Part shown: in pieces, positions 12,306-25,980 of the stretch | How the letters are laid out: each line of letters opens with the position of its first letter | Position numbering within the stretch: the stretch's first letter is position 1 | From: Cardinalis cardinalis | Lineage: Eukaryota > Chordata > Aves > Passeriformes > Cardinalidae | Direction: 5' to 3' | Length of the DNA: 64,000 nucleotides | Assembly: GCA_014549065.1 (NCBI GenBank) | Contig: JACDOX010000052.1 | Location: 806,001 to 870,000, forward strand | The notes under the pieces: generated by a model | What the model was told of the DNA's origin: nothing | Databases searched by the model: none | Seen by the model: only the letters and a program-made list of their open reading frames with translations | Translations under genes and position numbers: made by a program

Positions 12306-15300
12306 ATTTCTGCATTTGATTCCATCAGAATTCAAGAACATTTAATTGCATACAGTAGCCATGTATGATATTGATATCTCTGCTAACAAAGTGTTACTTA
12401 CAAAATATTTTATTGAAAAGAAAAATGAAAAGAAAAATAGTTTGATTATAGCATACTTGGACTTCTGCCCCTTCCTATGTTTGCTAAATCTATTTGAAGT
12501 ATACTAGAAGTACAGTACTTTCACATAAGTGTATTCAGGCATGAAATAGAATCATGCATTTTTAAGTAAATTGCTTTCTAAAAAATTTAGTTCAGAATAT
12601 GCACATAATTAGAGTCACAGCTCTGCGCAGTAGTCAGTCAGTATTATATCATTATTTGCCAACCACCACTTTGTAAACAAGATGTGCCATCTCAGGATGT
12701 ACATTCCATTTCAAAATTTTACTGGTGCTCACTCAGAGATAAGAGGTATTTCAAACTGAGACATTTTATTGACTAACCTGACGTCAGACTTTGATCAAGG
12801 AATCATGTTGACAGTGGGATGTTTATTTCCATGTCGCCTGATTAAAATAATAGAATTTTAGAAACAATTGGAATTGTGTCATTGTATATCAGATAAGATG
12901 TTGCATTNGTCTTGTTACTGTGATGTGAACTTATCAAGACTTCAGCGTATTTTTTTTTTTAGAAGCTCTGTTACACAGCAGATGGGATGTCTAACATCCT
13001 TTTCTATTTGAAACATGCAAGCTCTAATAAGCAAGAGGGTTAAGAATGTTAAACCAGCAAGCCATACGAAATATGTCACACAGTTTGCTGTCAACCTAAT
13101 TAATTAGATAGCATTATTTGTTGTCCCCAATGAACTCTGATGAGCTCAATGACTGATAATAGCCTAATTCTTTTGAGGGATTTTCTTTTTATTTTATTCA
13201 CTTTGATTTAAGAAAGAGTGTTTAAAGAGGGAAAAAAATTCCTACCACAATGTAGGGTTATTCAGAAATACATACTTGTGACTTATTAATATCAGCAAAC
13301 ATTTGGCCTCTTACTAAGGTCATTTTAATTTTAAATCTTCCAGAGTAATGTTTCTTGAATAATTACTATTTCAGTAATTATCTTGCACTTTCATTACACA
13401 TTTCTGGACACATTTTTTAATAGAGTTCCTGCCCTTCAGACTGTAGAAAGACTCAATGAAATTATGTGAACATCACTAATAATACAGGACAAACAAAATC
13501 GTATGGTTAAAATAACATACGGGTCTTCAAATCAATCTTAAGTAGAGAAGGCTATTTTCAGTCGGAAAGACATAATTATTTGCTTTTCTTTTAATTTTCA
13601 TGCCAGATTTGCATTAGAACAAATAATTTGATGAACTTTAGAAAGTTCTACCTCTCTGCAGCACCTCCCTACCCCACAGTTCCATTTTCAGCTGTGCCAC
13701 TGGTTCTTAGAGACAATAAGAACCTTGGGCACAGATAGTTCAGGAACACAATAACATTTTGGGTTACTCAGGACACTATGAAGAAAATTAAAAGCTGGTC
13801 AATAGAAAAAGCTATTATTAGTGAATGTAATAATTGGAATTCATTACTGCAAATGGCAGTTTTGCTGTTGTTTCTGGTAAATATATTTCACTGAAGTAAA
13901 ATATTAAATTCCTCAGTGGAAGAAGAGACATAAAATTAAATTGGCTGATCCTGGTAAAGTACATGTCCACAAGTGAAGATGATTCCCATGAAATGCAAAT
14001 GCTGTTTCTGAATTTCTAGATGCTTTGGCTTCATTATTTGGGTTATGTGCAGTTTTTGTCTGCACCCCTGCCATATCACCACTTTATTAGTTTTGTACTG
14101 ATAGATTTTTTTTTTCAAATAGGCAGCTAAATTCACTTTGCAATTTTAATTTAGTTAATGTACGTTCTGGTGCACTTCTGAATGTTGACATGCAAATAGT
14201 GTTGCATAAACAATCAAATACAAAAGGGTGAAACAATTGATATCCTCTTTGGTAATATTGTTTACACTTACAGCAGTAAATATGAAGAAAGAGAGTGCAA
14301 GGACACACACCTTTCTGAGGAACACAGCATTAAAACTTCATAGGCTTTAATGAATCATTCCTCTGTACAGAGTTCAGTCTTGCACATCGTGCCATAACAA
14401 CGTGTTCTATTAAGCATCCATGAAGAAAAGTTTTCTCAAGTTTAACACAACTGTTAGTTTCATTGGGTGTTGCTGGTAAGAGAAATGCTTTTTTCTGCAG
14501 CATTTATCTAACTGGTATTTCAGTTTTCTCTTTTTTTTATTTTTTTTCAGACTGAAGAACTACAGGGGTATTTTTGCCTATTCTACAGGAGGTATTTAAT
14601 TCCCTGGACACACAGTTATCCTTCTATGTGCACTTATTCATCTGTGTATATCTATNGGGTCACCTAGCAAAAACTNTTTATAAAGGATTCAATCTGAAGT
14701 TATATGTACTTTTAATGAATTTCTCTTCAAACTCCTTTCTTTTTGGATAAATTTTTTGAAGCTCATTTTTGTATTGTAATTAATGACCAGATTATCTNCT
14801 TCTTTTTCCTTTGGAATGTTTTTTGAAGAGTGATTTAAAGTTCACATCTTTTATTCTGTGTCCTTATGCTTTTCCTGATTTTTTTTTGGGACAGTTGGTG
14901 ATCTGTCATCATGTTCAGTGAAAATATAGTTCCAAAAGCACATGCTTCCCATCTGATAATAATTAAAAAAACGATAAAGAGTTTAAGCACTAACAAATGC
15001 TATTAATTTCTTTGATTCAATATATTTTTAAATCTATAACACTATCTGTCCATTGGTCTAATAAAATATGAATAAAATTTCAGTGGCAATTTGTGCGCCT
15101 CTTCTACAATATTTTCTATGAAAGAGTGTGCCTGAAATACACATAATTTTAAATTCTGTACTCTTCTTTACCTTCTCTCTTTTCCCCTTTTTCACCTTAT
15201 TTTTCTTACTCTGTTTGAGCAAATTTACCTTGGGTCCTACTTCTTTTGAAGTCTATAGCTGCTTTAGAGACTACAATGCACCTGTGTCCTTTATTAAAGA

Positions 15301-16159
15301 GTGTTAGTGAATGATTGGGCTATGTTTAAGAGCTATAGAATAAGATTAAATGCATTTCACTCTATATAATTTCTCCTTTGTTTCATACAGATACACTGAT
15401 GTTGATAATTCCTTAATTTTGCAAAGAATCACACAGCTTCTCTAGTCTTTAAGCATTAAATAATGTTAGAATAAAATCCTCAGGACTTAAATATGATTTT
15501 TTTCAAAGAATAATTGNAGAGCCAGGGTAAAGTTTAAATCTTGGCTTAAGAGCTATGAGATAAATCTTAAAGTAACAAACTCCACAGATCTTTTTTGTGA
15601 AAAGCTTAAATAAGAATTGATTTGATGGAGGAGTTTTCTCCAGCACAAATCTATATTACATTTTAAACTTCTGCAAATATTTATTATAATTTACTAGGGA
15701 AGGTCTCAAAAAAAGTTTTAAAAATGGAAGAAAAAAATTGTTTCATGTTCTTCCACAAAAAAATCACCAATGTAGGTCAACTAAAATATTTTATGATTAC
15801 ATCTAAATATTTAGCTCATCCACTAGCAACAACAGCAAAGGAATGGCAGTTATGCANCTCAGGGCACATTTTCCAAGAGGTGTTGGTGCAGCTGTTTGTG
15901 CCAAGGCAGAAGCTTTGACCCAACATATCTTCATAGGATAGAAGATAGCCCATAGCCCAGCTTCATAGCCCAGCAAGTTGCAGTCTGAAGGGAGGGCCTG
16001 GGACCTCTCCCTCAGGCTGGGAAAGGTAAATGAAAAAAATTGTTAATGTTAAAATCTAAATGCAAATACCCTCACTGTTAAGGAGTACACAAACATGTGA
16101 GATTTTATATATTGTAAGGCTTGTGTTGTTGGGTTTTTTTCCTTTCCTTTAATTGAAAG
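12306..16159. other. Non-coding DNA with one conserved-element-like stretch
   Basis: No transposon or exon is recognised. 12960-13180 stands out as complex, non-repetitive sequence with a perfect homeodomain-type palindrome, listed separately. The stretch 15835-16020 is GC-richer and contains the decamer CATAGCCCAG twice (once after AAGATAGCC), but I cannot assign it. Confidence 0.5.
13096..13107. promoter_or_regulatory. Paired homeodomain-type palindrome CTAATTAATTAG
   Basis: This is a perfect 12-bp palindrome containing TAAT-TA-ATTA, the dimer layout known for paired-class homeodomains (P2 spacing). It sits in complex sequence with further TAAT cores nearby (13121-13170). In AT-rich DNA such a motif can arise by chance, so regulatory function is an inference. 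Confidence 0.3.
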
Positions 16160-16450
16160 AACCCAGTCTCTTTTCCAGGTAACAACTGATAGGTCAAGAG
16201 GATATGGTCTCAAGCAGTGCTAGGGGAGGTTTAGATTGGATNTTAAGAAAAATGTCTTCCCTGAGAGGGTTGTTTAGGATGGGAAGAATTTTCCAGGGAA
16301 GTGGTTAAGTCACTGTCCTTAGATGTATTTAAAAGGCAAGTAGCTGTGACACTTAGGTATGGTTTAGTGGNGGGCTTGGCAATGCCATTCTTATGATTTG
16401 ATTTGATGATCCTGGAGGGCCTTTCCAACACATATGATTCTATTATTCTA
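16160..16450 (+). mobile_element. CR1 LINE 3' end, plus strand
   Basis: This is a typical CR1 3' region. It has the 'ccaggtaacaactgatagg' block (16176-16194), 'ctaggggaggtttagattgg', 'cctggagggcctttccaac', and a 3' terminus of ATTCT-type units (16435-16450). It covers the end of ORF2 and the short 3' UTR only, being truncated at its 5' side like most CR1 insertions. Indels are present, so it is inactive. A 62-codon open frame on the other strand is a shadow of this element. Confidence 0.9.
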
Positions 16451-19400
16451 TTAACCTTGGTAGAAATTCAGTAAGAACAGTGGTTTCCACTTAGTCTAAT
16501 TGGCTGCAGTGAGGACATGTTAGCTGTATTTTTAAAGCCTTGAAATTCTGAGGAAACTGAATGCTACTTTCTCAGTAGATGCTCTGTAAAATGCAGGATG
16601 AGAGAACCTGAAAGTCGCAGTGACTGCTGTGTTTTACGGTGAGTTCAATAGTTGATGTTTGATATGCAGGTTTTATATACCAGTCTTTGGAAACCGAAAT
16701 AACAGGGGACCTAGTTTGTGTGACTTCTCTTTGACATAAATTCTGAATCCAAGTAGAAAAAATCCGTGAATTAATGGATATAGGGTCTGATGTTCAGGAT
16801 TAAGTCAAGATGGAGACAAGTGCCAAGCTTGAAAGTGTTCTGCAAACCAGTTTCTGGAAAGCATAGATNAATGTTTTCTAGTAAGAAAAAACTAAAAGCC
16901 ACCACAAATAAGCCATCAACTCTTCCCCCCCATAACTAACTAAAACCACAAGTAAACCAGAACAAAATTCCTAGACTGCATTTCACTCTCGTATTTTTTT
17001 CTATTATTTCATAAAATATATTTGTTTAGAAAATACATCAGTATCTCATACATTTCATNAAACTTTTAAGGTACTCTCCAGGAGCTTGGAATGCATTTTT
17101 CAGTCATTGCAGCAACATTTGAAATAGTGCTTTATCACTGGCTTTATTATTTTTTTCTTGTAAACACTAGACACACTGCTAAATCTCTTTCTAAATCCAG
17201 GAAGGAAAAAAGAATATAGTTTTTTTTTGCTGTCTTTGAAAATTCAGGTCAAAGTTTCCTGACAAATAGATTTTCTTGGAGGATATACAGTTAAGATCAA
17301 TATAGCATCATTAAAAAAAATACATTTCTGCTGAGTCATCTAAAAGAAGCTTAGTAGCCTTTGTTTTTAGCAAACAAAATTATAGAGTCTGGATATACTC
17401 AGTGATCTGTGAAGGTTATTATCTGTCTATAAAAGTGATGTGCTGGGTTTCTTTTGTCTATTCGCCTACATGTTAACAGGAATTTTCAAATATAATTGAA
17501 TTCTTCACCTCATTATAAACTAATACTGACTATAAGCTTTTACTTGGGGTCAATGGGTGGATACCTAATGATTTTTATAAGCTACTTCAGCTTCCTTTGG
17601 ATGTCCTTATGACACAAATCTTCAAAGTTGAATCCATTTAGGGACAGTTTTCAAAGGTGTTTTATTTTTTTTTATAGTTATGACAACATTTTTGTAAATG
17701 GCTACATACTAGCTGTCTCTCTGGATATTCAGATAATACCACCTTATTTAAACAGAGCAAAAAAATTCAAAGTATATAAATATACTCANACACATTTGTA
17801 TATACATGNGTGTACATATATGTATGTGTGTGTAATAAAACATATTTTGTATCTATATTTTATATCAATACACTGAGCAATAACATATGTACAATTTATT
17901 TTTTTTAAGGATCGGTTCCTCTTTTGATTTGTCCACATGCTTCTACTGGTAAAACCTAGAAAAGAAATCCAGGAAAAAAACCCATCAAACCAACACTACC
18001 ACACCTGCCTTCCTCCCCTGAANAAAACCTAAAACCCAAATCAAAATAAAAGCCCCTTAATTCTTCTCCTTGGAACTAATATGCACTTAAGGAACAAATA
18101 ATTATTATTTCAGATATCTGAAAAGAAAACTTCCTAAATTCAACTGATGCTTTTCCCCCTCTCCCTAAAGAGTGCATTATGTGAAAAAAAATAGTTTTTA
18201 ATAATCAGAAACTCTTGTTACTAGAATTAAGATGATGTAGGAAAAATGCTGTTCTAAAGAATTCTTGGAAGAATACTACCATTGCTATTGAAAACTACAT
18301 GGCTTAAAATGTGTTATGAACAATTTATTAATGAATTTACCTCCCTTTTTAGGGATATTAAAGCTAACTGACATAGTAGTATTATCATAAAGGCAAAAAG
18401 ATATTCTCTGCACAAAACTGAAAAGTGCTGTCAGAAAAATACTTCTTCAGGCTACCTGAAGTAAAAGTGGCTTTGCTTCTATGAAAGAAAGGGAATGAAA
18501 TAATATATAACCCCCCAAAAATCATAAAATCTGTAGAAATAAAAAAAAGATTCAAAGATTATTGCTTCATGAGAGAAACTTGCAAAAATCAGTATGAAGA
18601 GAAGGTATAATGCTGTGAAAAATTTGTAGTATATTTTATACATACACTACTCAAATTTAATTATTTTGCAAATTTTAGTACAATTTAATAGAACTAGTTT
18701 TCTTCTTATACCTCTGTAGGGCCATTATCATTGATTGAAAAAAAACAAATTTCTTTTGCCATTAAATNCATGTAATGCAAATAAGTTATCACCTTATTTT
18801 AGTATTGACTCTTTAATTAGGCTGTCATATCCCAAATGGCATTATTTGATGTGCAGTTTNTAATCTTTATTGAGTGGAAACCATCATCAATTTTGGGTCA
18901 GTTTGGGATCTTTGCATGACAACATGTTAGGTAGGATAAGCGAGACCTATCCCCAACACTAGAACATTTTTTTGGTGGGAGGACCTATTTACTATTCCAG
19001 CAATCAAGAAATGTCTTTTCTCTGAACATGTGATTTGATGCAGTGAGTAAGAGGAAGTAGGCACTTAACAGAGTAAACTGATGGTGAATTCTTAGTATTA
19101 GCATTCTATTGGCATAGGTGAATTCTTGAGTTTAGCATTTCAGTCTTTTTCAAATCTGGAGGAAAGGTGCAATAGTCAGAGCTAATATCATTAAAGAGAA
19201 GAAAACATTTGAGTTCTGCATAAAATCTTACAAAAACTCCAAGGAATAACTGAGCTAAAGAATACTCTCTCAATAGAAAGTGAAACATTCATGACCTGGG
19301 CTTTTAAAATCTAGGCTTGATCAGTTATTTTTATTGTACAGATAGTGACTCATTTTGGCAAGGCCAGAGACAGATGAGTTACATATATCCTGTTCAACTT

Positions 19401-19633
19401 TAATATCTATTAAAGCTTGAATGCATTCCAGGAAAGAACTGACTAGGGAGGTTCAATAGCTCCCAACATGGAAGCACCTGCCTACCTTGCTACGTCAATT
19501 CAAACTAATTTGCCAATCTGTTCTTCACAAAGTTGCTGATTACATGAGGTAATTCATTCTTCTTTTTTTTTTTTTTGCTGAAAGAGGAAGTCTGACAAAA
19601 ACAATGTGAAAAATATGTGCAGAGGTACATAAT
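16451..19633. other. AT-rich non-coding DNA
   Basis: No transposon, exon or RNA gene is recognised. A mixed (TA)/(TG) microsatellite lies at 17775-17840. Several poly-A and poly-T runs occur. Confidence 0.55.
17775..17840. repeat. Imperfect TA/TG microsatellite
   Basis: Alternating purine-pyrimidine sequence (TATAAATATAC, then TATACATG, GTACATATATGTATGTGTGTG), with ambiguous bases inside. Confidence 0.75.
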
Positions 19634-19697
19634 GAAATTAAAGTATTAGGAGTACTGCAGTGCTAGAAATTAAAGTTTCAGGAGTACTGCAGTGCTA
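19634..19697. repeat. Two-copy 32-bp tandem duplication
   Basis: Units 19634-19665 and 19666-19697 both begin GAAATTAAAG and end GGAGTACTGCAGTGCTA. They differ at two positions only. Confidence 0.95.
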
Positions 19698-20173
19698 GCA
19701 TGNTTTCCATCTGCTCCTTGTGTGCACGTGCAGCTTTTTGCTCATACAGTCACTAGAAGGAAGGGAGACCTTGTATATTAAAATAGAATTTTTTTTTTGT
19801 CAAAGAAATTGTTAATGATATTTCCAACTACTTTTTTTAAGGCTTGTATGTTTTCATTTTTTAAAAGCAGTTCTGGAACAGGCATGCTAGCATTAGTGGA
19901 TATTAGTCTCCAATATGAAGACTGGATTAAAATGAATGAACAAGTCTTGGAGACTGTCCCAAAGACCTTTTACCTTTAAAAGGCCAAATAAGCAGGAAAA
20001 TCAGGCATCTTCTAGGTATTCAAAATCTACGTAACATTACAGGGTGGTCTACTTTTTATTACTGATCTTTTAGATAGTGGTAAAAGGGTTTATAGAAGGG
20101 TGTAAATGAAAATAGTCTGATCTGTTTAGGTAAACTCTGGAACTGTTTTTCCTTCCATAAGAAATTAAATAGG
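19698..20173. other. AT-rich non-coding DNA, nothing recognised
   Basis: This links a short tandem duplication and a CR1 insertion. A 60-codon open frame at 19797-19979 has no recognisable domain. Confidence 0.55.
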
Positions 20174-20738
20174 AGATGGTCTTTGTGATTCCCCTTCTAC
20201 TCAGCTTTCATGAGACTCCACCTGTAATACTGCATTCAGTTCTGGTGCTCCAACATAAAAAGGACATAGAACTTGGAGCAAGTTACAGCAAGAGGGGAAC
20301 CATGAAGTTGAGAAGTGGAGTAGAGCACCTGCCCTATGAAGGCAGGCTGAGAAAGTTGGGGCTGTTCAATCTGGAGAAGAGCAGTGGATACCTCATAACA
20401 TTCCAGTGTCTGGAGGGAGCCTACAGGGAAGCCGGAGAGAGTCCCTTCATCAGGAACTGCAGTGATAGGTCAGGGAGTAATGGGCTCAAACGGAAAGAGG
20501 NGAAATTCAGTTTAGATATATGGGAGAAATTATTCACTCTAAGAGTGGTGAGACCCTGGAACAGACTGCCCAGAGAAGTTATGAATGCCCCATCCCTGGA
20601 AGTGTTCAAGGTCAGGTTGGATGGGGCTTTCAGCAACCTGGNGCAGTGGAANGTGCTCCTGCCCATGGTAAGGTGGTTGAAGATCAATGATTTTCAAGNT
20701 CCTTCCCAACCCAAACCATTCTATGATTCTGTGATTTT
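20174..20738 (+). mobile_element. CR1 LINE 3' portion, plus strand
   Basis: This covers the last part of ORF2 plus the 3' UTR. One reading frame is open across the whole piece (20176-20829). It contains the CR1 C-terminal landmarks GLFNLEKS, then an LDIWEKLFTLRVVRPWNRLP-like stretch, then a NAPSLEVFKVRLDGAFSNL-like stretch. The element ends in the CR1 3' signature CCATTCTATGATTCTGTGA (20717-20735). The frame runs on into flanking DNA, so its end has no meaning. It is truncated at the 5' side and lacks the reverse transcriptase, so it is inactive. The good frame retention suggests moderate age. Confidence 0.95.
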
Positions 20739-23700
20739 ATATTGTAANTGTATTGGAAAAAGTTCCTTGTACAACATTACAAAATTTAAACTTGTATTTT
20801 TTGTAAAGACCTGCCTTTCTAGTTTTTAATATGGGGGGCTTCTTCAAACAGAATGATACATCTGTTTTTTTGTTTTTTAGTTTTGTTTTTTTTTTTAACA
20901 AGATAACCAATATATTATTTCTTCAGTCTTCCTCTATGAAAAAACTCAATGTTTCATTTAATGAATATTTTTCTTTCTTTAAATTGTGTTCCTCATTAAA
21001 ACAGACTGAAAAGTACTAATTATATTAATTGCTTCAAAAAGTGATAATACTAGAGTTAAAAAAGATAATACTAGAGTTAAAATTACAGTGACTGATATAT
21101 TTAAAATGATGATCACCTGCATGCATAGTTAGATCACAAACTGTCAAAAGGAACATCACACCAGTTGATAAGAATAACACAAAGCATGGGAAATATCAGT
21201 GTTATGCAATCATAAATATGGGTGATTTTCAGATTTTTAAGTCATAAACACTTGAATTCATTATTAAATCAGATACTGCTTAGGGAAAATGTCAAAACAC
21301 CTGTAAGTACTGTCCAGAACACTTCTTAAAATGGAGTACAGAACACTGGATACAGTTTTGAATCTCAGCCACCATTGTACCAAACCAGTAAAAACTATAC
21401 ACCTTCCTCTTTCAATAATCCCCCTTCAGTTATTGATGTGAGTTCTGGTGTATGTACTGCACCAGGACTTCTACAACATCATGCCATCTATTTTTGATCA
21501 ATTACAGTATCCAGTACTACTTATATTTATGTATAATTTATATATAAAATATATATGTTATTATGCTGCAGAATGACAATTACCTGTTGTACTTACTGAT
21601 GTCACTTTTATTCTAGTCCACCAAGCAGGAATTTTACTGATGACTTGAATGAGGCCAAATGATTTGATGCAGTGAAAAAACAGTTCTCTTTTAACAAGCT
21701 GCCAGCCCAAAGCAGAGAATTTTTACCTGATTACATTTCTACTGTTTGCTCTATTTGACTTTACAATAGGTGTTCTCAGTGACTTTGACATACAGCTATG
21801 GAGGATTACTTCCTACATTTCAGCAAAGGAACAACATTTTTTAACAATCTGTCAATCATACTGCAGATGATATGGAAAAGAATAGACAGTCTGCTTGCTT
21901 TAGGATCACCACAGAAAAAGAAAAAATTAATTTCTGACAAAATAAAATTTTACAGAGACAGTAAAATATAGGTCTGACAGTGAAATAAAAATGAAAGATG
22001 AGTTTGGATCTTTGATCTGGTTAAAGAGTTACCAGAAGTGAGAAATCTGGGGCTTCTAAATCTGCTAACAGGTTTATACTTGCCTGCATGTTATCAGCAC
22101 TGTACTGAGATGGTGTTCCTTGAAGAGCCAAGAGGAAAGGTAGTCCTGACTCCCTTCAGTCCTGAAAAATTCAGCACTGAGGATTAGCACATCAGAGTCA
22201 ACCAAAAAGCCTGGACTGGAACAAAAATAGAGAAGGAATCAAACAGCTAGGGTTTCATGATCTTGTTTCTCTTTGATTCTTGTAATGGGTATCAGCTTTT
22301 GGCATTACCATCTGTGAGTTAGCTTGCTGACTGCTGTCACACAGTTTTTGAGAAAGCAATTTTTTTAATGGGGTGAAAAAAGCCCAGTTAGCTCTGGCCT
22401 CTTTCCTCTCATTTTCCTAAATGAGAACTCCAAAGTTAGCATAGGGGTCNGTAACTTCTGGCAGCAGGAACAGAGAACAACACAGCAAGTAATAATTTGA
22501 ACAGTAAGATATCTTCCTTTTCATGACTCTTTATGAAGGAAACATGACAGATATTGAATCTCAATCTGGGTTTTTCTGTTTACATTATAGAATTTCTGTT
22601 ATACGTTATTGGTAAAATTAACATCAGATTTTCTGAAGGAGGGATTAAAGTAATTGAGGTGAACACAACCAAAAGTGACAAACCCCCATTTTAGGCATTC
22701 TTACAACTTCATAAATTAGTAGTGATTCTGCTGTGATCCGTTCCAAACATGAAAATTAAAATATGAATGAAAGCATGACTTATGCCATTACACAAATATA
22801 AACCTATAATTAAAGTAAAAGTTGTAGGCCATAATCAGTAACAACAGTATACTTGTTATCTGTACAAGAAAAACAAAACCAGAAACATAGCAGAAATAGT
22901 AAAACATACTTTACACAATTATCAGACACAGCCTTAGTGTACTTCTAGTTACTGGAGATGAATTCATTATCGGGGTTTTATTTCCCATCATATTAAAAAA
23001 GTTCTGCTCAGAACATACTTTCTTTGTTGCACTTTTCACCTCTAGATAACCTCCNCAGCCCCCTACTTTAACAGTGTCTTTCTTCAAAGATTCTGCACAC
23101 TGCTTATGCCACTCTCAGAATTTTAATGTGAATTTCTGAGTATATGGAGTGTTATGAAGCATTAACACTTAAACCCACTGCTAATCCCCACATGCCTTGC
23201 TTTATTCTTTTAGATCTGTATATAGTATGAGATACAGAGAACAATAAAACCTTGGAGAGAGAGCAAGGGTCTGTGTGTGAAACAGGCTAAGTAATTATAG
23301 TGGTACTATTTGAAAAATGATAGTCAAGGCTGTTTTAAATATAGAAAATTTTCAATCAGATGATTAGCTGTAGTTAAAAAGTAGTTTGGTGTCAAAGTTT
23401 GTCTTGAGGCCTTCTATTACTCAGGGATTAATTTGGATACAAAGTGAATATCAAGTTTGCTTCAAGAAGCAAAAATATGTACATTTTCAACACTTTCACA
23501 TGCAATTTTGAATTAGTAACACAGTAAAATAGCAAATGCTGTTAATAGCAAATACTGTTTGCCAATCCTGTAACTCCAATCTAGCCTCACGTTTACTCAA
23601 TGCAGTAGAAAAAAAATAAAAACTTTTCATTCATAATACACACATAATATTGCTTTTCTAAAATGAAAAATAAATATATTAATAATTCAAATCTAATATG

Positions 23701-25980
23701 GGAAATCAAAGTGCAGTCTGTTGAGGTTATTCACACAGAAATACCATGTTTCTTTTTGTTCTTTTCTTTCTGTTCTGACATGCATATCTTCAGATTTTGT
23801 GATACAACCAGAAAATGGCATAGCAGATTTTCATACACTCTTTGTCTTAAAGTCATCATTTTTTTTAATGTTGTGGCTGCAGATCACATCACTAAGAAGA
23901 AAGAAACAGCTGCATGACATATAAATGCACTAAGAGCAAAACAACACAGAATCNGTCTCCCATTATTGTCTGATTCTGAGTTAACATTATAATTCAAATA
24001 AATTGAAATCCAGTGCTATGTAGCTGAAATTCTTCAGAATAAAGTGTGAAAAATGTTGATTTATATACCTTTTGGTATAAATGTGTAAATTAGCACACAT
24101 TGTGCATATAAACCTATACTCCTGAAATGTATTTCGTAGTGAACTTTTAAGATTTTCATCTCTGTTGAATGATGGGGGGTTTAGCTTGCTCAAATGAAAA
24201 AGCACAATTGATTTGGCTTTGTGCAAAAGAAATACTTGCATAAATATGTTAAAAACTATACAAACAAATAGGCCCTACCTTCAATAAACACCGTGTCTTA
24301 ATAATGGACATCTGTTTTATAATCTTAGTTTTAACTTGACCTTGAAAACAAAGGAAATAATATACATAAGTCTTATAATTCCTGGAAGAAGNAGCTCCCC
24401 AGTTTAATGATGGTATCAGAATTTGAATAAAACACAAAGCAAACAACAATAAAGCCACACAAAAATTTAATCAGCAAAGTAAAAAGGACATTTATAGAAA
24501 AGAAGCACTTTTTAAATGGATAATCATAGGAAATTTGAAATAAAACGCATAACCTAGAAAAGCTGACTTTATTGCAGTCTATTAGATATTTTTACTTCTA
24601 CATTTCTTAGTGCTTGATAAGTAACCAAGTCCATTAGTTCTATTTAAAATAGTTTTGTTGCAGAGAAAAACAAATAGTTTTAAATATGTCCATGTACACT
24701 AGAGAGCAGACACATAAGGACCAAAACAAGCTGCAAATGACCTCATAACAACACACATCATCCCAAAAAGTAATGAAGAGAACAGATGAAACCAAAAAAA
24801 AAAAAAGAAATTAATCTGGCTAGAACTTCTTTATAGATCAGTACAGAGCATGCATGCTTACAGTGAGCTGTCTCATTTAAGTATAAAATGTAACAGATAA
24901 ATGAAGAAAAAAGTTCTGAGCAAAATAATTTACATGGGCTGTTTAACTGAGCTTCTNAAATGAAAGAAAAACAAAGGAGGATGAAGTTAACTTACAGTAA
25001 GGTCACAGAATCCCAGACAAGAAGTTAGATAACATAAAATATTCCCCTGCCACCAATGAGAGACATAACTTGTTTTAAGTATTTTTAAATGTTGTCAAAG
25101 CATAAAAGGTTAGTTAAGTTATAGCTAGGGCCAGAAATTAAGAAGGAGAAATCCTATTTGAAAAGGATATTTTATGTGTATCTTAAGTTCTTATGTTTGA
25201 GGTTTTGTGTACTAGTTGTTATACATGGAATAATACAGAGTCTTATTTATTTAATAATTCTAAGGAAAAAGTCCTTTTGCAGACCACAGGAAAAGAAACT
25301 GAAATTTCCAACCTGAAGAATGGATTNTTTTAAAATTGAAAGGTTGAAGTAAAGATGTGAAAACATCCAAGTCATATTTGCGTTAAAAACAAAAGTACAG
25401 TGCTATGATCTCTTGTATATAAGCTAGTTTATTTTATACTATCTTGTTTTAAAAGTTCTTTNAAACTTTATCTCATAAACTTCTACAGAGACTAAGGAAG
25501 TCTTTCAGAGGTCTAGACAGTTTGGCTTTTTCCACAGATACCTTACTTGGATTTTAAATATCAAGTCAAAATTTTGTTACAGTTCTTTATANGTTCCTAC
25601 AAGCATGTTTTTCCAAGGAAAAGCCAAGACAATTCCCGTCTCCCTGTAATGCCTTATTTGTCAGGAAAGTATTTGCTATGAGTCAAATATCTGCAGTCCA
25701 CCTCCACACTTTTTAGCACTAATATGTCTCATCCATTCTATAGGATAAGATCTTGCATATCTATAAAAAGACAAATACATATGCTGTCTTTCATAGAATT
25801 ACTTCTCCAACAACTCATAAATAAATCAGTTTTCTTCTANAGAATTTCCTTTTTGCCATTGCAAATACTCAGAGTGACACAACCACTACAATGCCACCTT
25901 CCCTTCTCTAACTGGACTCCCTTATGCATGGCTGAATATACAGAACTGTGATAAGCAGCTACCTAGTTGTTTCAAGACTC
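20739..25980. other. AT-rich non-coding DNA, no repeat family recognised
   Basis: This long stretch has no transposon I can identify and only short open frames. A 21-bp tandem duplication lies at 21043-21083, listed separately. A poly-A run sits at 24794-24806 with no recognisable gene copy upstream of it. Confidence 0.5.
21043..21083. repeat. Two-copy 21-bp tandem duplication
   Basis: GATAATACTAGAGTTAAAA is repeated with a 21-bp period (starts at 21043 and 21064) without mismatch over 19 bases. Confidence 0.9.
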
